From Limnothrix sp. RL_2_0 (GTDB lineage: Bacteria > Cyanobacteriota > Cyanobacteriia > Cyanobacteriales > MRBY01), in assembly GCA_012033055.1 (NCBI GenBank), contig JAAUPR010000002.1:51063-115062 (forward strand): 64,000 nucleotides of DNA, given 5' to 3'. Made by a program: the position numbers and the translations under genes. Under the pieces are notes generated by a model, which ran no database searches, was not told where the DNA came from, and worked only from the letters and a program-made list of their open reading frames with translations. Shown piece after piece: positions 1 to 7,745 of this stretch (its first letter is position 1; each line of letters starts with the position of its first letter).

Positions 1-263
1 CCCAACGTGGCGATCGCCAACCATATTGCCCCATTTTTTAGCACCGTTTCCGCAACTTTAATTACACCGTGACCATAGGCATCCGCTTTCACTACTGCCA
101 TTAATTCTGTCTGGGGAGCCAATAATTTTTTCAACTCCCGCACATTATGGGCAAGGGCTTCATGGTCAATTTCTACCCATGCCCGCTGCCGAATCGCTTG
201 GGAAAATTGATAATGGCGACAGGATTGGGACACGATATAAGAAAGCTGTTCTCCGTCCAACAT
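1..263 (-). CDS. alr: Alanine racemase, N-terminal part (cut by window edge)
   Basis: The first 87 codons are present; the rest lies off the left edge. Alanine racemase is a PLP enzyme making D-alanine for peptidoglycan. The translation contains RAWVEIDHEALAHNV at about residues 27-41, the usual start of the barrel domain, and the PLP-binding motif AVVKADAYGHG, with the Schiff-base lysine at about residue 59. About 25 residues precede the domain, a short N-terminal extension. The ATG is at 263. It is transcribed away from the DUF4236 gene across 126 bases. Catalytic tyrosine and dimer contacts cannot be checked here. Confidence 0.93.
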   Translation of the reverse strand, partial: MLDGEQLSYIVSQSCRHYQFSQAIRQRAWVEIDHEALAHNVRELKKLLAPQTELMAVVKADAYGHGVIKVAETVLKNGAIWLAIATL

Positions 264-389
264 AGGCGATCGCTCCAAAGAATAAAGTTTTGGGAACTAT
301 TCTAAACGTCTCTCTTATGAGAGTAACCGTTGTGGACGCTATCTTTTTTGTCTTTTACAATGGCATTAAAAGTTAAACCGAGTAAAACA

Positions 390-680
390 ATGGGATTACG
401 TTTTCGAAAAAGAATCAAAGTTCTCCCCGGAATTTCCCTTAATCTGTCTAAATCTGGGGTTTCCACTTCGGTAAAAATTGGTCCAATCAATTGGAATTCT
501 CGCACAGGTAAACAATCCATCAATTTACCCGGTGGCTTTTCATACCACATAGATAAAGCGAAAGGCGCAACAAAAGCCGAATTAGTGCAAGTCGCAAAAG
601 ATGCGGGCTTGTCGGGATATTCCAAACTTAACAAACAAGAATTAATTGATTTCTTACAACAAGCTGGCGTGATTTCTTGA
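390..680 (+). CDS. DUF4236 protein with Rho_N-like tail
   Basis: Small protein of 96 residues if the ATG at 390 is used. This start gives MGLRFRKRIKVLPGISLNLS, the canonical beginning of DUF4236. In-frame starts at 360 (ATG) and 330 (TTG) would add 10 or 20 residues, and none has a strong ribosome binding site. DUF4236 has no established function. The last 37 residues (from ATKAELVQVAKDAGL to the end) resemble a Rho_N/SAP-like fold, including SGYSKLNKQELIDFL, a nucleic-acid-binding type of module. It converges on ureG with a 20-base gap. DNA or RNA binding is inference from the tail only. Confidence 0.8.
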   Translation: MGLRFRKRIKVLPGISLNLSKSGVSTSVKIGPINWNSRTGKQSINLPGGFSYHIDKAKGATKAELVQVAKDAGLSGYSKLNKQELIDFLQQAGVIS

Positions 681-700
681 GGTGTTTAAAAAGATATATT

Positions 701-1297
701 TCAAACAATATGTTGTTCGACAAATTTGATTACTTCATTTAGTCCATCAGCGGTTTTGAGGTTAGTGAAAAGAAATGGTTTTTTCCCGCGCATTTTTTTC
801 GCATCGCGATCCATCACGCCTAAATCTGCGCCAACGGCTGGGGCGAGATCGATTTTATTAATCACCAACAAATCAGATTTTGTGATGCCGGGACCACCTT
901 TGCGGGGAATTTTATCGCCTGCTGCTACGTCAATTACATAGATAGTTAAATCGACTAATTCGGGGCTAAATGTTGCTGCTAAATTATCGCCGCCACTTTC
1001 GACAAACATAATTTTTAACGGTGCAAATTTTTCTTCTAGTTCGGCGATCGCCGACAAATTGAGTGATGCATCTTCCCGAATTGCAGTGTGGGGACAACCG
1101 CCTGTTTCTACGCCCATAATTCTCTCGGCTGGTAATGCGCCAGAACGGGTTAAAAATTGGGCATCTTCCTTGGTGTAAATGTCATTGGTCACGACGGCGA
1201 TTTGATACTTATCCCGTAGAGCCTTACATAGCGCATCTAACAATGCCGTTTTCCCTGAACCCACTGGCCCCGCAATGCCTACCCGTAATGCACTCAT
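701..1297 (-). CDS. ureG: Urease accessory GTPase UreG
   Basis: UreG couples GTP hydrolysis to nickel delivery into apo-urease, working with UreD, UreF and UreE in the cytoplasm. The 199-residue protein has the P-loop [11 protein letters not shown] at residues 10-20, the metal-binding CPH motif at 68-70 within [15 protein letters not shown], the G4-like VINKIDLAP, and the terminal [11 protein letters not shown] chose the ATG at 1297 because [10 protein letters not shown] is the family start; an upstream in-frame start at 1324 adds nine atypical residues. No other urease gene is nearby, as is common in cyanobacteria where urease genes are scattered. Confidence 0.96.
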   Translation of the reverse strand: MSALRVGIAGPVGSGKTALLDALCKALRDKYQIAVVTNDIYTKEDAQFLTRSGALPAERIMGVETGGCPHTAIREDASLNLSAIAELEEKFAPLKIMFVESGGDNLAATFSPELVDLTIYVIDVAAGDKIPRKGGPGITKSDLLVINKIDLAPAVGADLGVMDRDAKKMRGKKPFLFTNLKTADGLNEVIKFVEQHIV

Positions 1298-1448
1298 CTT
1301 TTTAAATTTGCTCCAAATAACCACAGGATCATCATAGTCATGGCGATCGCCCTTGGCACGAAACGTTGCTGAATTTCACAAATGAGCGAGAGAAAAAAGG
1401 GTTAACCAGTAGAATGATGGGCGGATTGACTTGTGCAGGAGATCGCTT

Positions 1449-2723
1449 GTGAGTACGGCAGAAAATTTGGTGTTACGTCAGGTGCGGGTGCTTGACCCCG
1501 TGGCGCAGTTGGATTCCTCGCAGGACGCTTGGTTTCAGGATGGCAAACTTCAGGCGATCGCCCCCCAATTAAATAATCTCCCTCCAGACATTCAAGAGCT
1601 GGAAGCGGAAGATTTAATCTTGGCTCCCGGATTGGTAGATCTCTACAGTCACAGCAGCGAACCCGGTTATGAATCCCGCGAGACGTTGGCGCAATTGGCA
1701 AAAGGGGCGATCGCCGGAGGATTTACCCAAGTTGGCATTTTACCCGACACAAATCCCGCCCTCGACAATATTGGTCAGCTCAACAGTTTTCAACAATTAA
1801 TCGACAATTTGCCCGACCCCAAACCAAACTTTCAACCTTGGGCAGCCATCACCAAAAAGACAAACGGCACAGATTTAACCGAATTAGGGGAATTGCTCAC
1901 AGGCAATATCTGCGGTTTTAGCGACGGAAAAGCCTTGCAAAATTGGGGTTTATTGCGCCGAACCCTCGAATATCTCCGTCCTTTCAACAAGCCCGTTGCC
2001 CTCTTCCCGAAAAATCTTGCCCTCCATAATGGCGGTACAGCCCGCTACGGTAAAGCGAGTTTAGCCTACGGCCTAGTCGAAGAATTAGTCTCCGTCGAAA
2101 CTACGGCGATCGCCGCCATTTGTGAATTAGTCGCCGAACTAAACACCCCCGTTCACCTGATGCGAATTTCCACCGCACGGAGCGTAGAACTCATTGCCGA
2201 CGCAAAATCACGGGGTCTGCCCATCACTGCCAGCGTGTCATGGATGCATTTGCTCTGGAACACCAAAGCCCTTAGCACCTACGATCCCAACCTCAAATTT
2301 GATCCGCCCCTCGGTAATCCCAGCGACCAAGAAGCCCTGATCGAAGCTGTCAAAACGGGGGTAATTGAGGCGATCGCCATCGACCATCAACCCTATCTCT
2401 ACGAAGAAAACACCGTCAGTTTCGGAGAAGCCCCATCCGGTGCCATCGGTTTAGAACTCGCCCTGCCACTCCTCTGGCAAAACTTTGTCGTCTCCCAAGA
2501 TTGGCAACCCCTCAAATTCTGGCAAGCCCTGAGCAGCAATCCTCAAAAATGTTTGGGATATACAGCAAAGCAAATTATCCCCGAAAATCCCCAGCCATTG
2601 ATCCTGTTCGACCCCAACAAAACATGGCAAGTCAATCACGAAAACCTCCATTGCCCCCAAACCAATACCCCTTGGTGGAATAAAAATCTGTCAGGCAAAA
2701 TGATCAAATCATTTCTTCCCTAA
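1449..2723 (+). CDS. Dihydroorotase-like protein with lost metal ligands
   Basis: A 424-residue amidohydrolase of the long dihydroorotase type. GTG at 1449 is chosen because AGGAG ends 7 bases upstream. Family blocks are recognisable: LAPGLVDLYSHSSEPGYESRE, GGFTQVGILPDTNP, FSDGKAL, and near the end DHQPY followed by GEAPSGAIGLE. The catalytic positions are altered, however: the usual DxHxH becomes DLYSH, the HxED region reads FPKNLAL, the HxxHxST block reads HLMRIST, and DHAPH becomes DHQPY. It is therefore probably a non-catalytic PyrC-prime type protein. Non-catalytic PyrC paralogues elsewhere support aspartate transcarbamoylase assembly; that role here is inference. It converges on ahcY (128-base gap). 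Confidence 0.85.
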   Translation: MSTAENLVLRQVRVLDPVAQLDSSQDAWFQDGKLQAIAPQLNNLPPDIQELEAEDLILAPGLVDLYSHSSEPGYESRETLAQLAKGAIAGGFTQVGILPDTNPALDNIGQLNSFQQLIDNLPDPKPNFQPWAAITKKTNGTDLTELGELLTGNICGFSDGKALQNWGLLRRTLEYLRPFNKPVALFPKNLALHNGGTARYGKASLAYGLVEELVSVETTAIAAICELVAELNTPVHLMRISTARSVELIADAKSRGLPITASVSWMHLLWNTKALSTYDPNLKFDPPLGNPSDQEALIEAVKTGVIEAIAIDHQPYLYEENTVSFGEAPSGAIGLELALPLLWQNFVVSQDWQPLKFWQALSSNPQKCLGYTAKQIIPENPQPLILFDPNKTWQVNHENLHCPQTNTPWWNKNLSGKMIKSFLP

Positions 2724-2851
2724 AGCAAATCCCCGTGCTCCTTGCCCAATCAAATCATAAGCCACAAAAAAAAGAACGGTCTTATGAAGCATCAACCCCA
2801 TAAAACCGCCTTAGATTATCAAACCGACATCAAAGCTGAGTACTTGAAAGA

Positions 2852-4228
2852 TTAGTACTTATAGCTATCCGTTTTGAAAGGACCTTCCACTGGCACATTG
2901 ATGTAGCCTGCTTGAGTTGTGGTGAGCTGAGTAACAACACCACCAAAGCCCTCTACCATGTAGCGAGCCACTTCCTCATCTAACTGCTTAGGCAATACCT
3001 CAACAGTGATTTGGCGCTCAGCCGGACTCTGATCAGCAAACTTACGCTCAAACAAGAACATTTGAGCCAGTACTTGGTTTGCAAAGGAGCCATCCATAAT
3101 CCGTGAGGGGTGACCAGTGGCATTACCGAGATTCACTAAGCGACCTTCAGACAACAGAATCAAAAAGTCTTTGGGGTCATCGCTGCGATAGACCTTATGG
3201 ACTTGGGGCTTAACCTCTTCCCACTCCCAAGTCTTGCGCATGTAGGCCGTATCAATCTCATTGTCAAAATGGCCAATGTTACAGACCACTGCACTCGGTT
3301 TCAGAGCGGCAAGCATAGCGGCATCACAAACATTGAAGTTACCAGTGGCAGTGACCAAGAGATCAATCTTAGCCAACAGCTCTTTGTTGACGCTATCGGG
3401 ACCATTGTTAATGCCGTTGAGGTAAGGTGAAACGACTTCAAACCCGTCCATACAAGCCTGCATGGCACAGATGGGGTCTACTTCAGTCACCTTAACAATC
3501 ATGCCTTCTTGGCGGAGCGAAGCGGCGGAGCCTTTGCCCACATCTCCATAGCCAATCACCAAGGCTTTCTTGCCTGCCATGAGGTGATCGGTACCGCGCT
3601 TAATGGCATCGTTTAAACTGTGACGGCAGCCATATTTGTTGTCATTTTTGGCTTTGGTTACTGCGTCATTGACGTTAATTGCGGGAATTTTGAGTTCGCC
3701 TTTTTCGAGCATTTCATACAGGCGATGTACTCCAGTGGTAGTCTCTTCTGTTACGCCATGGATGAGGGGAAGCATTTCGGGATAGGTTTCGTGGATGTAG
3801 CCAGTGAGGTCACCGCCATCGTCCAAAATCATGTTGGCATCCCACAGTTTGCCTTCGGGGGTGCGGCAGGTTTGCTCAATGCACCACATATATTCTTCTT
3901 CAGTTTCTCCTTTCCAGGCAAAAACAGGTGTGCCGGCTTCGGCGATCGCTGCGGCAGCATGATCTTGGGTAGAAAAGATATTGCAGGATGACCAACGCAC
4001 TTCCGCGCCTAGTTCGATCAGGGTTTCAATCAGTACAGCGGTCTGAATCGTCATGTGAATGCAGCCGATAATCTTGGCTCCAGCCAAAGGCTTGCTATCG
4101 CTATACTTTTTCCTGATAGTCATCAGAGCTGGCATTTCACCTTCGGCGATCGCAATTTCCTTGCGTCCCCAGCTTGCGAGATTAATGTCAGCAACCTTAT
4201 AGTCACGGGTTAGTGTTGAAGTGCTCAT
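2852..4228 (-). CDS. ahcY: S-adenosylhomocysteinase
   Basis: Hydrolyses S-adenosylhomocysteine to adenosine and homocysteine in the methyl cycle, using bound NAD+. The 458-residue protein is full length with NAD-binding [19 protein letters not shown], substrate-site segments such as [16 protein letters not shown] and [15 protein letters not shown], and the end [12 protein letters not shown]. It has the longer form with a segment around [20 protein letters not shown] before [18 protein letters not shown], and the ending [16 protein letters not shown]...[13 protein letters not shown]. That form is typical of proteobacterial enzymes, while many cyanobacteria carry a shorter (about 425-residue) type. 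Transfer is possible. No SAH riboswitch was recognised upstream. Confidence 0.96.
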   Translation of the reverse strand: MSTSTLTRDYKVADINLASWGRKEIAIAEGEMPALMTIRKKYSDSKPLAGAKIIGCIHMTIQTAVLIETLIELGAEVRWSSCNIFSTQDHAAAAIAEAGTPVFAWKGETEEEYMWCIEQTCRTPEGKLWDANMILDDGGDLTGYIHETYPEMLPLIHGVTEETTTGVHRLYEMLEKGELKIPAINVNDAVTKAKNDNKYGCRHSLNDAIKRGTDHLMAGKKALVIGYGDVGKGSAASLRQEGMIVKVTEVDPICAMQACMDGFEVVSPYLNGINNGPDSVNKELLAKIDLLVTATGNFNVCDAAMLAALKPSAVVCNIGHFDNEIDTAYMRKTWEWEEVKPQVHKVYRSDDPKDFLILLSEGRLVNLGNATGHPSRIMDGSFANQVLAQMFLFERKFADQSPAERQITVEVLPKQLDEEVARYMVEGFGGVVTQLTTTQAGYINVPVEGPFKTDSYKY

Positions 4229-4716
4229 AGATTTACGGTCTAAAGTTAATGTCTAGAGGAAATTGATCCAAAAGTTAGCTGTGGCTAATCTGGGGACTAA
4301 ATAATGGTCGAATGACAATACTATTTATCGATGCAATATTGCTTAGATAAAATCATCCTAAAGAATCAGCAACGCTAAAAACATCTAAAGTGTAACGTTA
4401 AGTTAATCGACTTTGTCAGTTTTTCTGAACGAAAATCGGGTATGTCACTACAAAAGAGTTCTTGCAAAAGCCCATAGACTAGTAATAAATATCCTTCCTT
4501 GGGGAAGGTGGCCGAAGGCCGAAAGGGATTTCGATAGGTTTCGCAAGTTACTGAGAACCCACCTCTAGCCCCTCCCAAGAGGAAAATTTAGACTTATGCA
4601 AGAGGTCTAAAAATCACCGCAGGTCGCTGTGGATTGATAACTCGATTATTTATTTTATTGTGCTCGGAAGGCATCCACGACAAAATTATTCAGAAAATAT
4701 TTGGGAGTTTCAGCAA
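4229..4716. other. Intergenic region between ahcY and grx, with a MITE-like repeat
   Basis: 488 bases between the divergent ahcY and glutaredoxin genes. No convincing gene is present. The middle holds a palindrome-rich insertion with imperfect terminal inverted repeats (listed separately). The remainder is AT-rich and presumably contains both promoters, but I could not assign boxes with confidence. Confidence 0.7.
4456..4607. repeat. MITE-like element with terminal inverted repeats
   Basis: The left end reads GAGTTCTTGCAAAAG (4456-4470). The right end (4593-4607) reads, in reverse complement, GACCTCTTGCATAAG; 12 of 15 positions match. Between them lies a GC-rich palindromic core, GGTGGCCGAAGGCC near 4507-4520, followed by GAAAGGGATT. 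At about 152 bp with no open frame this fits a non-autonomous insertion-sequence derivative; a related IS family cannot be named with certainty. No clean target duplication is seen. Confidence 0.6.
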
Positions 4717-5022
4717 ATGTTTGATTGGTTAAATCCGCTATTTAGCAGAAGTGCGACTGGGGTTAATGCGAAGGTAGAAATCTATACTTGGCAAACCTGT
4801 CCCTACTGTATTGCAGCGAAAATGCTGCTCTTTTTTAAGGGAGTTCATTTCACTGAATACAAAATTGACGGGGATGAGTCGGCGCGGACAAAAATGGCAG
4901 AACGCTCCAGCGGCAAACGCTCTGTGCCTCAAATCTTTATCAATAATGCTCACGTTGGTGGCTGTACGGACTTATTCGGCTTGGAGCAACAGGGGGAATT
5001 AGCCGTTTTGCTAAAGCAGTGA
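4717..5022 (+). CDS. grxC: Glutaredoxin
   Basis: A 101-residue dithiol glutaredoxin that reduces disulfides and glutathione mixed disulfides with glutathione as donor. The active site CPYC is at residues 28-31 in YTWQTCPYCIAAKMLL. The glutathione-binding SVPQIFIN and GGCTDLFGLEQ are also present. ATG at 4717 gives MFDWLNPLFS, about 18 residues before the thioredoxin fold. The stop overlaps the start of tadA by four bases, so the two are probably translationally coupled. Confidence 0.94.
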   Translation: MFDWLNPLFSRSATGVNAKVEIYTWQTCPYCIAAKMLLFFKGVHFTEYKIDGDESARTKMAERSSGKRSVPQIFINNAHVGGCTDLFGLEQQGELAVLLKQ

Positions 5023-5495
5023 TTACGGCGGCGGAGTACGAAACTCATCTTTATTGGATGAAAAAGGCGATCGCCATCGCAAAGGTAGCAGGCAAATCCG
5101 GTGAAATTCCAGTGGGTGCAATTATCATTGACAGTACAAATCAGATCCTTGCCCAGAGCGGTAATCGTAAAGAAAAGCAACAAGACCCCACCGCCCACGC
5201 CGAGGTTTTAGCTATTCGTGCAGCCAGCCAAATGTACCAAGATTGGCATCTAAATGATTGCACTCTATATGTCACCCTAGAACCCTGCCCGATGTGTGCG
5301 GGAGCCATTATCCATGCCCGCCTAAAGCAAGTGGTGTATGGCGTAGATGATCCCAAAACAGGCGCATTCAGAAGCACCGCTAATTTTGCCGATGCTCCTT
5401 TTTCTAATCATCGCCCCAATGTCATCGGCGGGATCGCTGAGACGGACTGTCGTCAACTCTTGCAGCAGTGGTTTATGAAGAGTCGGAAAAGTTGA
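5019..5495 (+). CDS. tadA: tRNA-specific adenosine deaminase
   Basis: Converts adenosine 34 to inosine in the tRNA-Arg(ACG) anticodon. The 158-residue protein has the zinc deaminase signature: DPTAHAEVLAIRAA with His60 and catalytic Glu62, and LEPCPMCAGAIIHARL with Cys90 and Cys93. The GTG start at 5019 overlaps the grx stop (GTGA), and no better start exists downstream before the conserved MKKAIAIAK helix. Length fits the family. Confidence 0.95.
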   Translation: MITAAEYETHLYWMKKAIAIAKVAGKSGEIPVGAIIIDSTNQILAQSGNRKEKQQDPTAHAEVLAIRAASQMYQDWHLNDCTLYVTLEPCPMCAGAIIHARLKQVVYGVDDPKTGAFRSTANFADAPFSNHRPNVIGGIAETDCRQLLQQWFMKSRKS

Positions 5496-5557
5496 AGCAT
5501 AATCGAGTTTGAGTGGGTAACGTAGAGTTACGTGAAATTATTCAATTAGGTACAACC

Positions 5558-5965
5558 ATGGTACAAGCGACAACAACAGCCCCCACCATCAAACAAGACG
5601 GCGATCGCCTCACCATCAAAGCCCCCATTTCCGACACCCGCCCGTGGGGAACCTTCACCATCCTCGACGAGGGTCCCGGCTACAAAATTAAACGCATCGA
5701 AGTCAACCCCGGCCACCGCCTCAGCCTTCAGATGCACCACCACCGTAGCGAGCATTGGATTGTCGTTGCCGGTACGGCTCGCGTTGAATGTGGCGACACC
5801 AATAAATTACTGACCTCTAACCAATCAACCTACGTGCCCGCCTGCACCAACCACCGTCTCGAAAATCCCGGCGTTGTTCCCCTCGTCCTCATCGAAGTGC
5901 AAAATGGAGAGTATCTAGGCGAAGATGATATCATCCGTTTCCAAGACGATTATTCTCGCCAGTAG
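5558..5965 (+). CDS. Cupin, stand-alone mannose-6-phosphate isomerase type II domain
   Basis: 135-residue single-domain cupin equivalent to the C-terminal isomerase domain of bifunctional ManC/AlgA enzymes, without the nucleotidyltransferase half. Motifs are DTRPWGTFTILDEG (residues 26-39), the metal-binding QMHHHRSEHWIVVAG (59-72) and CTNHRLENPG (96-105). ATG at 5558 follows AATTAGGTACAACC. Stand-alone copies are common in cyanobacteria; mannose-6-phosphate/fructose-6-phosphate interconversion is the family activity and is inferred here. The next gene begins 23 bases downstream, suggesting one transcript. Confidence 0.88.
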   Translation: MVQATTTAPTIKQDGDRLTIKAPISDTRPWGTFTILDEGPGYKIKRIEVNPGHRLSLQMHHHRSEHWIVVAGTARVECGDTNKLLTSNQSTYVPACTNHRLENPGVVPLVLIEVQNGEYLGEDDIIRFQDDYSRQ

Positions 5966-5988
5966 GCCGTACTCCACTAAGCTCGACC

Positions 5989-6311
5989 ATGATCCAAATC
6001 ACCCCCACCGCTGCCCAAGAAATCAAACGTATTCAGCGCAGCCGCCAAGCCCCAGACAGTTATCTCCGGCTGAAGTTGGCACAAGGGGGTTGTTTGGATT
6101 TCATCTATCAATTCGACCTTGAGGCCGCCGAAAAACAGGCGATCGCCAATTCACCATTCGCAACATTAATGTCCTCATAGATTCCGCCGACGAAGAACAT
6201 CTCCAAGACCTAAATATCGACTATTCCGAAGACCTAATGGGCGGCGGATTTCGTTTTACAAATCCCAGCGCCACAAAAACCTGCAATTGCGGACAATCAT
6301 TTCAGATATAG
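5989..6311 (+). pseudogene. HesB/IscA-type iron-sulfur assembly protein, one-base frameshift
   Basis: The frame opening at 5989 reads MIQITPTAAQEIKRIQ and LRLKLAQGGCLDFIYQFD, then ends at 6180. The continuation GDRQFTIRNINVLIDSADEE...DLMGGGFRFTNPSATKTCNCGQSF lies one frame away and ends at 6311. Together they make a complete A-type carrier of about 107 residues, with the cysteines of CNCG and GGC. Adding one base between about 6131 and 6139, either in the A-run or as a G before the HIP1 octamer at 6139-6146, restores one frame. It may be a sequencing error rather than a true pseudogene. It sits 90 bases upstream of rpsL. Confidence 0.85.
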
Positions 6312-6313
6312 CC

Positions 6314-6343
6314 TTGACATAGCATGTTCAAAGTAGCTAAGAT
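6314..6343 (+). promoter_or_regulatory. Predicted sigma-70 promoter of the str operon
   Basis: TTGACA at 6314-6319 and TAAGAT at 6338-6343 are separated by 18 bases, 58 bases before the rpsL ATG. The -35 is a perfect consensus. Its position directly ahead of the ribosomal operon supports the call; no transcript data are available. Confidence 0.65.
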
Positions 6344-6401
6344 TACCATTTGTCAATGCTAATGACTTACGTTATTAATTATTTGCGTAAGGCAAAACTT
6401 C

Positions 6402-6776
6402 ATGCCAACTATCCAACAGCTTATTCGTTCAGAACGCTCTAAGCTCAAAAAGAAAACAAAATCCCCCGCACTGAAGCAATGCCCACAGCGTCGTGGCGTT
6501 TGCACCCGTGTTTATACCACTACACCCAAGAAGCCTAACTCAGCGCTTCGGAAAGTAGCCCGTGTTCGCCTAACCTCAGGATTTGAAGTAACCGCTTACA
6601 TTCCCGGTATTGGCCACAATCTTCAAGAACACTCCGTTGTGCTCATCCGTGGTGGTCGTGTAAAAGACCTTCCCGGTGTTCGTTACCACATCGTCCGTGG
6701 AACCCTTGATGCGACTGGTGTAAAAGACCGCCGCCAAAGTCGTTCCAAGTACGGCGCAAAACGACCCAAAGAATAA
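6402..6776 (+). CDS. rpsL: Ribosomal protein S12
   Basis: Small-subunit protein at the decoding centre. All 124 residues match the family: [15 protein letters not shown] start, [17 protein letters not shown] with the decoding-site lysines at 43-44, and [17 protein letters not shown] with Asp89, the residue methylthiolated by RimO (encoded at 33497 in this window). Lysine at position 43 is the streptomycin-sensitive form. First gene of the str operon; 245 bases follow before rpsG. Confidence 0.99.
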   Translation: MPTIQQLIRSERSKLKKKTKSPALKQCPQRRGVCTRVYTTTPKKPNSALRKVARVRLTSGFEVTAYIPGIGHNLQEHSVVLIRGGRVKDLPGVRYHIVRGTLDATGVKDRRQSRSKYGAKRPKE

Positions 6777-6796
6777 AGCCATGAGCTTAAGGTTGA

Positions 6797-6828
6797 GTTA
6801 TTAGTATCGAGTTGCAACCACTAATAAC
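6797..6828 (+). promoter_or_regulatory. Hairpin in the rpsL-rpsG spacer
   Basis: GTTATTAGT (6797-6805) pairs perfectly with ACTAATAAC (6820-6828) across a 14-base loop. It lies 20 bases after the rpsL stop without a U-tract. It could be an RNA processing or stabilising element within the operon; function is inference. Confidence 0.45.
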
Positions 6829-7021
6829 CTCGGCGCAAGCCAAATCCTTAGCAAAAACTTTGAAGAACATCAAAAACTTGTTGTGAACCGTTCTCTCTCA
6901 CGAACTTTAACAGGACGTTCCACTCGTAAATAAAACTGCTGCCCTTAAACGGTGTGCCTAGACTATCTAGCGCGTCAAAAAAAACTAAGCAAACCCTTAA
7001 TTCAGACGAAATCAAACAAAT

Positions 7022-7492
7022 ATGTCTCGCCGTTCAGTCACAAAAAAACGTGAAGTTCCCCCAGACGCAGTACATAGCAATCGATTGCTCAGTATGACGA
7101 TCCGCCGCGTAATGAAAAGCGGTAAAAAATCCTTGGCAGCACGGATTGTCTACGATGCTCTTGACATCATCAAAGAAAGAACCGGCAACGATCCCGTTGA
7201 GGTTTTTGAAGAAGCTATTCGTAATCTTACTCCCCTCGTCGAAGTAAAAGCTCGCCGTGTTGGTGGTGCAACCTATCAAGTCCCCATGGAAGTCCGCCAA
7301 GGACGAGGTACAGCCCTTGCTCTACGTTGGTTGATTGGTTATGCCCGTCAGCGCTCCGGCAAAACTATGGCAATGAAATTGGCTAACGAGCTGATGGATG
7401 CAGCAAATGAGACCGGTGGTGCGATTAAAAAGCGTGAAGACACCCACCGCATGGCTGAAGCGAACAAGGCATTCGCTCACTATCGTTACTAA
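7022..7492 (+). CDS. rpsG: Ribosomal protein S7
   Basis: 156-residue 30S assembly protein that nucleates the 16S rRNA head. Characteristic segments are [60 protein letters not shown] and the C-terminal [15 protein letters not shown]. Length is standard. It has long spacers on both sides (245 bases upstream, 253 downstream), unlike the compact arrangement in many bacteria; in E. coli S7 is the str-operon translational repressor. Confidence 0.99.
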   Translation: MSRRSVTKKREVPPDAVHSNRLLSMTIRRVMKSGKKSLAARIVYDALDIIKERTGNDPVEVFEEAIRNLTPLVEVKARRVGGATYQVPMEVRQGRGTALALRWLIGYARQRSGKTMAMKLANELMDAANETGGAIKKREDTHRMAEANKAFAHYRY

Positions 7493-7511
7493 AATGCTTG
7501 CCTGAGTTTCG

Positions 7512-7583
7512 GAGAGGAATATTTTTTTGCTTGGCTGTGCCCTACAACATAGGGCATTCTCAAGGTCAGATAAAATTCCTCTC
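7512..7583 (+). promoter_or_regulatory. Nested inverted repeats in the rpsG-fusA spacer
   Basis: GAGAGGAAT (7512-7520) can pair with ATTCCTCTC (7575-7583), enclosing a smaller hairpin GCCCTACAACATAGGGC near 7538-7554. No U-run follows, so this is more like a leader or processing structure than a simple terminator. It lies 163 bases before fusA. Confidence 0.4.
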
Positions 7584-7745
7584 TGACTAGACGGACTTAT
7601 CAAGTGTCAGTATAATTGTGAGTCGCGGATTGCATTAAGAAATGTAAACGATAGTGTGTCAGTCCTTTTGGGCTAACGGTTACGCACAAACTTGAAATAC
7701 AAGCTGGATTTTAGATCTAAATTCTTTGAGGTGCAGGAGGTCTCA

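Noticed and set aside
4229..4374. Possible SAH riboswitch upstream of ahcY
   Set aside because: I looked for a conserved SAH-aptamer pattern and saw none. A covariance-model scan would be decisive.
4375..4578. 67-residue minus-strand frame in the ahcY-grx gap
   Set aside because: It translates the MITE-like repeat, so its apparent coding character comes from the palindromic GC-rich core.
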